This document shows, piece by piece, positions 8,199 through 14,595 of a stretch of DNA of 14,595 nucleotides. Location: the NCBI GenBank assembly GCA_018398765.1, contig JAHBMJ010000536.1, forward strand, positions 31,065-45,659, given 5' to 3'. Below the pieces are notes generated by a model. The model saw only the letters and a program-made list of their open reading frames with translations, ran no database searches and was not told the DNA's origin. Positions within the stretch are counted from its first letter, which is position 1. The number at the start of each line of letters is the position of its first letter. The translations under genes and the position numbers were made by a program. The stretch comes from Chromera velia. Lineage: Eukaryota > Sar > Chromeraceae.

Positions 8199-9980
8199 CC
8201 CATGAGCCATGAGTAGCGCCGTCCAGTGATCCCGTCCATAGGGCATGGAGGCATCGAAATTCTCCCCCGCCATCTCTGCAAACCCCTCCGTCTCCCCCCT
8301 GCTGCGGGTCGCCATGGGGGGAGGACGCCCATCCCCCCCGCCGGCGACCGAGGCTTTGCGCAAAAGAGCGCCACCGACTCCTGTGCGCTCTCCACGGGAG
8401 TCATCAAACAATTCCCCCCCGAGCCCCAACTCCCTCTCATACCATTCTGACCCATCCTCCGACACAGAACCTCTACAGGAGGGCGACTCGGAGTCCTCCC
8501 CCCCACTCTTGTTTGACATCATCTTGCGGGAACGACGACCGCTGCTGCCGCCAGACCCCCCGACCTCTGCGCTACTACGGTGCCTCGACGCCTGACTGCG
8601 CGAGCTGGCAGGGATCAGTCTTCTCCCCGTCTGTCTCACCGCTGGAGCGGCGGCGGCAGCAGCAGCAGGGGGTCCAACGGACCTTCTGGTGCTGCTGCCT
8701 GTTTCGCCTGCTGCACCAGAGAGGGAGACGGGGACCCTCTGGGCAGAGGAGGGCTGTGCTTCACTCCCTCCCTCCTCGTCCTCCCCCCACTGACTGTCGT
8801 CGTCCTCTCCTTCTTCTTCGTCCTCATCCCCATCCCATTCTTCCTCGTCAAGGGGAACGCCTTCCTCGTCCTCTGCAGCTAGTGCTGCCATCCGAGCACG
8901 CCAGCTGTCGCGCTCAGGCCCCCCCTGTTGCATGGAGATTTGGGCTACTCGGAGGTCTAGGTGTCTTTCGGCTGCGCGTTTTTTGAAGCTGGCGAAGATC
9001 TCCTCTTTGAAGTGATTGCTCTCCAGATCCAAAAACTCAAACGCGCAACTCTGCTGCTGGAGGGGCGCACCCCCCTGCTGCTGCTGCTGTGGCTGTTGGG
9101 GGTCTTTCTCCAAGACCTCGAGAAACGCTCGTGCGCCCCCATCGGTAATATCGTTGTCTGACAAATCGAGGGAGGACAGACGCCCCCCCCCGCACAGTTG
9201 GGCCAGGGGGATCGCACCGGAATCCCCGATCCGGTTGCCCCCTAGGGCCACAGCCTTCAGGGTGGTGGACGCCAGGGCTACCTCGGCCACACGGAACGCC
9301 CCCTTGTTGCCGAGATAGTTGTCGCTCAGGTCGACTGTTTGGAGATGGGCACAGGACGGCAAAACGTCCCATAAAATGGACACGCTCTGCGCTTTCAGTG
9401 CGTCGTCTGCCAGAGAGAGACAACGCAGACTTGCGATCTGAGGCAGGGTGAGGGCTAGGATGGTGAGGGCGGTTTTGGAGAAATGGCTGGAGTCGATGCG
9501 GAGCTCTTGGAGGCGGTGTAATTTGGGAAGACAGGCAGCGAGCGCCTTGGCGATGTTGTCCTCTACCTTGCAGAACTCAATTGACAATTTTGTCATGTAC
9601 GCGCAGCTGGTCAGCTCTTTACACACTTTCTTGAACCCTGATTGGTTCAACTGTGCAATCACAAGAACCTGAAGAAACGGAAACTCAGAGAGACGGACTG
9701 TCTTGAAGGTGCGGGAGGACACCTGCATCTCCACAACAGACTCGTTCACGAGCTGTAGAAATTGACGACAAACGGGACGAAAGAATTTCCGAAGGCTCTG
9801 GAAATTGATGAAGGCGAAAACAAAGTGCCATTCATCGGAGAGCATTCCCACGGGTTGCTGCGGTTCCGTCTCTACTTTTTTGAGGAGGGACTGACGACGT
9901 CTGAGAGAACGAACACTTCGTTCATCGATCACAGAAAATCGATCCGACCCCCCTCCTCCCCCTCCTGTTCCACCCCTCAT
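8199..9980 (-). CDS. F-box-like / leucine-rich-repeat (RNI-type) protein, N-terminal exon
   Basis: The start is ATG 9980-9978; an in-frame TGA lies 21 nt upstream (10001-9999), so this is the first possible Met in this exon. Met46 is an alternative start. Residues 1-45 are Gly- then Arg/Lys-rich. Residues 46-78 (MLSDEWHFVFAFINFQSLRK, then FFRPVCRQFLQLV) fit an F-box-like helix set with the L-S/P-D-E opening and VCRQF core. From about 100 to 345 there are leucine-rich repeats of the ribonuclease-inhibitor type, clearest at LQTVDLSDNYLGNKGA, LKAVALGGNRIGDSGA and LSSLDLSDNDITDGGA. A Gln tract lies at 295-310, inside the last repeat region. Acidic residues dominate 369-407, followed by Ser/Ala/Arg-rich disorder. 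In known families, F-box/LRR proteins select substrates for SCF ubiquitin ligases. The F-box call is moderate; the LRR call is strong. The exon end at 8199 is uncertain (see the intron entry); unspliced, the ORF would give 639 residues. Confidence 0.75.
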
Positions 9981-10490
9981 CTTGCGGACCGTCTTTTGTC
10001 AGACGCGTCACAAGGGGCAAATTTCTTTGCTTTTGGCCGAGAGGGAAACGGAAAAAGCAGAGAAACGAAAATGGAGACGGACGACCCTCAACTTTCGGGC
10101 GCCAGCAGTCGCTGCTAAATGCACGCACAACCACAGCAGGTCCCACCACACTGTTCCTGATGATTCAGTGACGAAGCTAGGCGGAGCTTGACGACACACG
10201 AACGGAAGCAGCTGATTTATAGCTGATTTCCAAAGAATGAATGTCTGGATTGGGTCTGGATTTTTGATAAAATGCATGAAAATGAATGAAATGGATTCTG
10301 GAATGGAATATACACGAGAAGTGGGCGCGCAATGCGCGCCGACGTAGTTCGGAGCATAGGGGTAGTACGTACCAACGGAGCATATATACAAGCTGTGGCG
10401 GACTCCTGGCGTCGACGCCCCACCTTGTTCTTGCAGAAGGCTTCATACAGTTGAAAATGTTTCAAATCTTTGAGAAAAACCATTAAAAAA
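9981..10490. other. Upstream region of the F-box/LRR gene
   Basis: This stretch presumably holds the minus-strand 5' UTR and promoter. No certain core element can be named. A TATATA sequence (near 10383) lies about 400 nt upstream of the ATG. A short, almost palindromic GGGCGCGCAATGCGCGCC occurs near 10323-10340. ORFs on both strands are short and show no motif. Confidence 0.35.
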
Positions 10491-11084
10491 ACTTGAACTA
10501 GGATCAAACTATAACTAACCAGTACTAACCAGCCTTAAATTAGGTATTGCTGGCAGCTATACTGGCATGCAGCGTTTGTCCTAGCGTTTGTCAGAGCTAG
10601 TAAGAGCGCCACTATGTAAGCCACAATACTGTCAATAGATTAAAATCTTAAGAGTTTTTGACTATATGATCTACATCTAATAGCATACATAGGTTGCCAT
10701 TTATCTCTGGTTTTAGAGTATTTTAGAGACCCTAAGCTTAACCACAATTAAGTAAGTAAGTAAGTAAACATCTAAACATCTGTCTCACCATAGATATTAT
10801 AGAAGTTAGTTTAAATACTTTTATTCAATCATTAAAATCATACACATCTAGAAATAAACTAAGAAATAAATAACCACTCGGTGATATAAAAATCTAAGCG
10901 TTTGCAAAGAAACACTTCATACTAATACTTGATATAAAACGTTTGACCACATATTTTTACTGTTTATATTATTCTATTTATTATTCCACATACTCTCATA
11001 TTCAATGTGATGTTGGTGATGATACTTAAACAAATCTTTTCGGAATAGAATAATCACAGTAGATTGTATTGATATATTAATATT
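10491..11084. other. AT-rich gene-free DNA left of the tandem array
   Basis: Base composition changes abruptly from GC-rich to AT-rich near 10.48 kb. The stretch contains short repeats such as (AAGT)n near 10750-10766 and no ORF worth calling. It ends in TATTAATATTGCAG, where homology to the tandem units begins. Confidence 0.6.
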
Positions 11085-12342
11085 GCAGAGCCGTACCCGC
11101 GCGCTTCAGGCCGAGGGCCGGCCATCCCATGCCACGCGGTGCCACGAGGCCGGGATTGGATGCATAGCCCAAGCACCCCGGCAGCTAGACAGAAAGAAAG
11201 ACCCTCTACAGAAAAGAAAGAATAGAAAGAGCCGGGGCTTTTTGAGAGGCGGTCCCGAAAGGTAGTTCTGACCCGATTCAAAAGTTGGGGAGATGATGGA
11301 GACCGCCAAATATGTTATTGAATCACCCCTTGCATCGTTACCGTTCAGGAGATATTAGCCATTAAAGATTCAGGAAAAGGATATCCCAAAAGGTAGAATT
11401 GCGCCTGGCCCCGCAAAGTCATTCCATGAAAGCGATAAAGACATTCTGCTTTCCCGGACCAAACATGCCCAACTTTGCGGGGCCCTGAGACACGCACGCT
11501 ACACATCACCGGTCAATCAAATTTGCATGTATGCACGCGTGAAGACATCTTAAGATTCATCTCCGTTCATTTCTGAGTCGAAACGTTGCGCAGCCAGGAT
11601 TGAAGTAGTCTGAACATAGTACACATCCGTCTACTAGAATCCAAAGCCTTCAGAACTCCTTCTACGAACTTCAAGTGCTTTCTATCACGTTTTTAAGGTT
11701 CCCTAGCTTAATCCTGCCGATTCCAAACCTCAGTCCTGCCGATTCCAAACCGGAATTAGCAAGTGGTAACGCCAGCAAGAGTCAAGAACACGAGCGCCAC
11801 TCATGTGAACCTTCAGCCTGAGGAGCTCAGTCCTTCCGAAACGTTCCTTCTTCATCATAGCTACACAGCTAAAGTGAAGCAGGAGAGTATTAATAGCTTC
11901 TCTAACTCTTAAAATTCTCTCTCTTGAAGTTTTGGCCCGAACAAGATTATGGTCGTGAATACCTGTCGCACAGAGTACGACCAGAACCAGAACTCGAAAG
12001 ACCCCAAGCCTAAAAAGGCCTTGACCAAGAAGGAACTCACCCAGAAGGCCAAACAAGAATAGAAACGCCTGGTAGAGGCTCACCGAAAACAGAAACAATA
12101 AGAAGAGGAGGATGCCGCAGTCGTGAAGCAGCTCACTGCCGATGAGGCTATGGGGGTCGAAGAGACCACCGCCCTCCCTGGAGGAGTCATCGAGAAGACC
12201 ACATCCTCGGAAGATAAGTCAACAGCAGCGCAGCAGAGAGGCACAGCTGATGCACTCTGTCATTACACTGCTGAAGATCTCACGTGTCTCTTCCCTCCCT
12301 CCCCTCTGTATGCCTGTGTCTGAGACTCCTCTCTCTCGATCT
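11085..12342 (+). repeat. Tandem unit 1 (1258 bp)
   Basis: Homology to units 2 and 3 starts at GCAGAG (11085) and runs to the next GCAGAG at 12343. The unit opens with the GC-rich block CGTACCCGCGCGCTTCAGG and contains a 22-bp tandem duplication at 11707-11750. It also contains the broken ORF at 11949-12323. No terminal inverted repeats or target-site duplication were found. The unit is probably derived from a transposable element or satellite; the family is not recognised. Confidence 0.85.
11949..12323 (+). pseudogene. Broken copy of the array's Lys/Gln/Glu-rich ORF
   Basis: The frame opens at ATG 11949, matching ATG 13217 of unit 2 at an offset of 1268. It is cut by TAG at 12060-12062 and TAA at 12099-12101. 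Unit 2 has CAG and CAA at the matching places, so both stops are single C-to-T changes. The GT of the possible downstream donor is also AT here (12214). After the second stop the frame is open to TGA at 12321-12323. Unit 1 is therefore a dead copy relative to unit 2. Confidence 0.6.
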
Positions 12343-13620
12343 GCAGAGTCGTACCCGCGCGCTTCAGGCCAAGGGCCGGCCATCCCATGCCACGCGGTGC
12401 CATGAGGCCGGGATTGGACGCATAGCCCAAGCACCCCGGCAGCTAGACAGAAAGAAAGACCCTCTATAGAAAAGAAAGAATAGAAAGAGCCGGGGCCTTT
12501 TGAGAGGTGGTCCCGGAAGGCAGTTATAACCCGATTCGAAAGTTGGGGAGATGATGGAGACCACCAAATATGTTATTGAATCACCCTTTACATCGTTACC
12601 GTTCAGGAGATATAAGCCATTAAAGATTCAGGAAAAGGATGTCCCAAAAAGCAGAATTACGCCTGGCCCCGCAAAGTCATTCCATGAAAGCGATAAAGAC
12701 ATTCTGCTTTCCCAGACCAAACATGCCCAACTTTGCGGGGCCCTGAGACACGCACGCTACACATCACCGGTCGATCGAATTTGCATGCATGCACGCGTGA
12801 AAACACTAGGTGAAGACATCTTAAGATTCATCTCCGTTCATTTCTGAGTCGAAACGTTGCGCAGCCAGGATCGAAGTAGTCTGAACATACACATCCATCT
12901 ACTAGAATCCAAAGCCTTCAGAACTCCTTCTACGAACTTCAAGTGCTTTCTATCACGTTCTTAAGGTTCCCTAGCTCAGTCCTGCCGATTCCAAACCTCA
13001 GTCCTGCCGATTCCAAACCGGAATTAGCAAGTGGTGACGCCAGTGAGAGTCGAGAACATGAGCGCCACTCATGTGAACCTTCAGCCTGAGGAGCTCAATC
13101 CTTCCGAAACGTTCCTTCTTCATCATAGCTACATAGCCAAAGTGAAGCAGGAGAGTATTAATAGCTTCTCTAACTCTTAAAATTCTCTCTTTTGAAGTTT
13201 TGGCCCAAACAAGATCATGGTCATCAACACCCGTCGCACAGAGTACGACCAGAACCAGAACTTGAAAGACCCTAAGCCTAAAAAGGCCCTGACCAAGAAG
13301 CAACTCACCCAGAAGGCCAGACAAGAACAGAAACGCCTGGCAGAGGCTCGCCGAAAACAGAAACAACAAGAAGAGGAGGATGCTACGGTCGCGAAGCAGC
13401 TCGCTGCCGATGAGGCCATAGGGGTCGAAGAGACCGCTGCCCTCCCTGGAGGAGTCACCGAGAAGACCATATCCTCGGAGGGTAAGTCAACAGCAGCACA
13501 GCAGAGAGGCACAGCTGATGCACTCTGTTATACTCTGTCGTTGCACTGCTGAAGATCTTACATGTCTCTTCCCTTGTTCCCCCCCATGTGCCTATGTCTG
13601 AGACTCCTCTCTCTTGATCT
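12343..13620 (+). repeat. Tandem unit 2 (1278 bp)
   Basis: This unit is head-to-tail with unit 1 and highly similar to it over its whole length by eye, with scattered substitutions and small indels. One insertion, near 12808-12819, restores a longer reading frame at 12551-12847. It contains two exact copies of a 22-bp sequence (12975-12996 and 12997-13018). A TAG at 12467-12469 matches CAG in units 1 and 3, again a C-to-T change. Confidence 0.85.
13217..13552 (+). CDS. Small charged ORF of tandem unit 2, unknown function
   Basis: This is an open frame of 111 codons starting at ATG 13217, with an in-frame TGA 24 nt upstream. Residues 1-20 hold Arg/Asn/Gln. Residues 20-55 are a Lys/Gln/Arg/Glu-rich stretch (LTKKQLTQKARQEQKRLAEA) likely to form a helix or coiled coil. 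Residues 56-90 are Ala/Glu-rich. Such segments occur at the ends of some transposase and gag-like proteins, but no catalytic motif (DDE, RT, CCHC) is visible. A possible donor GAGG|GTAAGT at 13482 and acceptor GCAG at 13624 could splice it into unit 3, but the joined frame stops soon after. It may be only a fragment of a transposon gene. Confidence 0.3.
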   Translation: MVINTRRTEYDQNQNLKDPKPKKALTKKQLTQKARQEQKRLAEARRKQKQQEEEDATVAKQLAADEAIGVEETAALPGGVTEKTISSEGKSTAAQQRGTADALCYTLSLHC

Positions 13621-13842
13621 GCAGAGTCGTACCCGCGCGCTTCAGGCTGAGGGCCGGCCATCCCATGCTACGAGGCCGGGATTAGACACATGGCCAAAGA
13701 ACCCCGGCAGCTAAATAGAGAGAAAAGCCTTCTACAGAAAAGAAAGAATAAAAAGAGCCGGGGCCTTTTGAGATGCGGTCCCGGAAGGCAGTTGTGACCT
13801 GATTTAAAAGTTATGGAGATGATGGAGACGGCCAAATATGTT
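13621..13842 (+). repeat. Tandem unit 3, truncated (about 222 bp)
   Basis: Homology starts at GCAGAG (13621) and ends abruptly at CCAAATATGTT. Units 1 and 2 continue there with ATTGAATCACC, but unit 3 runs into 15 T. It also lacks about 15 bp (part of the CACGCGGTGCCACGAGG segment) present in units 1 and 2. Confidence 0.8.
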
Positions 13843-14595
13843 TTTTTTTTTTTTTGAATGTTTCAAAAATATTCAAGTATTTTTTAGATTCGAACTTGAC
13901 TTTTTAATCCGAACTTTTTAGGTGTTTTTGAAACAAAATCATCTCGTTAAAAAAAAAAAAAACTTAAGCGTCACAAACCAATTTTTTTTTTCATCTTTTT
14001 TTTTTTCACTTTAAAAAATAACCTCATTTAAAAGTGTATTTTTGAAAGTTTCTAAGAAAGTTTAGTGATTTAATTTTTTTTTCAATAACCAAGATATTGT
14101 ATGCACTAGCTGATTCTATGTATGGTAGTCTCATAATGATTAATTGGTAGAAGACTTGCATGCGGAGGACTCTATCAAAAGTTTATCTTCAAAACCAGCC
14201 AAAAGTTTATCTTCAAAACCAGTTGGTATAATAGTATGTATGCTTTCACTAAGTTTCGACCTAGTTTTATTTCAGCGTGATTCAATTGCATTAAACAGAC
14301 TAGTTAACACAGCAGAAAGAGTGCATACAATCAATTAAAATTATAATTCATGAAATTTAAACTTCGTGCAATCCGGATCGGGACAAGAAACAAGTGAATA
14401 TTTAATTTAAAATTATAATTCCTAGTATAATTCATTTAAAACTTAGCCAAAAATTTATACTATAAATATTTTTATAGGATTTATTACCAATTTAAGTATA
14501 AACAATTTATTAATAGTACAATAAATATGAATAAAAAGTTAAAACTGTTACATTATATAGCAAAATATAACAAAATAAACAAAAAAACGGAGATT
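13843..14595. other. AT-rich DNA right of the array, no supported gene
   Basis: Long T and A runs (13841-13855, near 13949-13962, 13982-14006) and TpA-rich sequence to the window end. GTTTCAAAAA at 13860 has an exact inverted partner at 13925-13934. A 64-codon ORF at 14144-14338 includes the translated 24-bp tandem repeat and shows no recognised motif. Confidence 0.5.
14176..14222. repeat. 24-bp tandem direct repeat, two copies
   Basis: CAAAAGTTTATCTTCAAAAC begins copies at 14176 and 14200, each followed by CAG. The period is a multiple of three, so it reads as a repeated SLSSKP-type peptide in one frame, but there is no sign that the frame is used. Confidence 0.8.

Noticed and set aside
9037-9423. 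128-codon minus-strand ORF in another frame of the LRR exon
   Set aside because: It lies wholly inside the LRR coding sequence and has no repeat or motif pattern of its own.
11085-13842. LTR retrotransposon with units 1 and 2 as long terminal repeats
   Set aside because: The units are directly adjacent, with no internal region, primer-binding site, polypurine tract, or reverse transcriptase or integrase motif between them.
1-14595. CRISPR array, prokaryotic mobile element, rRNA genes
   Set aside because: No regular repeats with unique spacers, no insertion-sequence transposase, and no rRNA-like conserved blocks were seen. The tandem repeats are contiguous, without spacers.

Overview
The window is nuclear DNA from a eukaryote. 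Genes carry GT-AG introns with TGCAG or AAGCAG acceptors, one has an AATAAA poly(A) signal, and the DNA is full of microsatellites. No operons, Shine-Dalgarno-led genes or prokaryotic features are visible. The left 10.4 kb is GC-rich with long C or G runs, (GT)n, (TC)n and (CTGT)n tracts, and proteins with long Ser, Ala and Glu runs. This would suit a free-living protist or alga (a chromerid-like alveolate is one guess), but no sequence here fixes the lineage. The right 4 kb is AT-rich repeat DNA of a different character. It resembles decayed transposon DNA of the kind common in filamentous fungi.

Layout. Positions 1-67 look like the end of a 5' UTR exon. Positions 68-864 are a 5' intron filled with a CTGT-type array that has its own higher-order repeats. 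Positions 865-2678 (+) are a four-coding-exon gene for a 312-residue protein with a C-terminal CS (p23/NudC-like) domain, followed by AATAAA at 2712. Positions 2740-5368 hold no gene I can support: an AT-rich island (about 2.95-3.65 kb), a (TC)n(TG)n tract, a second CTGT array, and polypurine/polypyrimidine DNA. Positions 9980-8199 (-) encode an F-box-like plus leucine-rich-repeat protein. Its frame can be continued, across a GU-rich intron at 8198-7715, into a 782-codon acidic, Ser-rich disordered tail (7714-5369). The CS gene and the LRR gene are convergent.

Right part. Positions 9981-10490 are the upstream region of the LRR gene. Positions 10490-11084 are AT-rich with no genes. Positions 11085-13842 are two full and one truncated head-to-tail copies of a 1.26-1.28 kb unit. 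Each full unit has a short Lys/Gln/Glu-rich ORF, intact in unit 2 and broken by two stops in unit 1. Differences between units include repeated C-to-T changes at CpA, like RIP or CHG-methylation decay. Positions 13843-14595 are AT-rich with T runs.

The two genes show no obvious functional partnership, although CS-domain co-chaperones and F-box/LRR adaptors both belong broadly to protein quality control. I did not find a convincing new system. The items most worth checking are the F-box/LRR/acidic-tail architecture, GU-rich introns in both genes, the higher-order CTGT array, and the decaying tandem repeat array.
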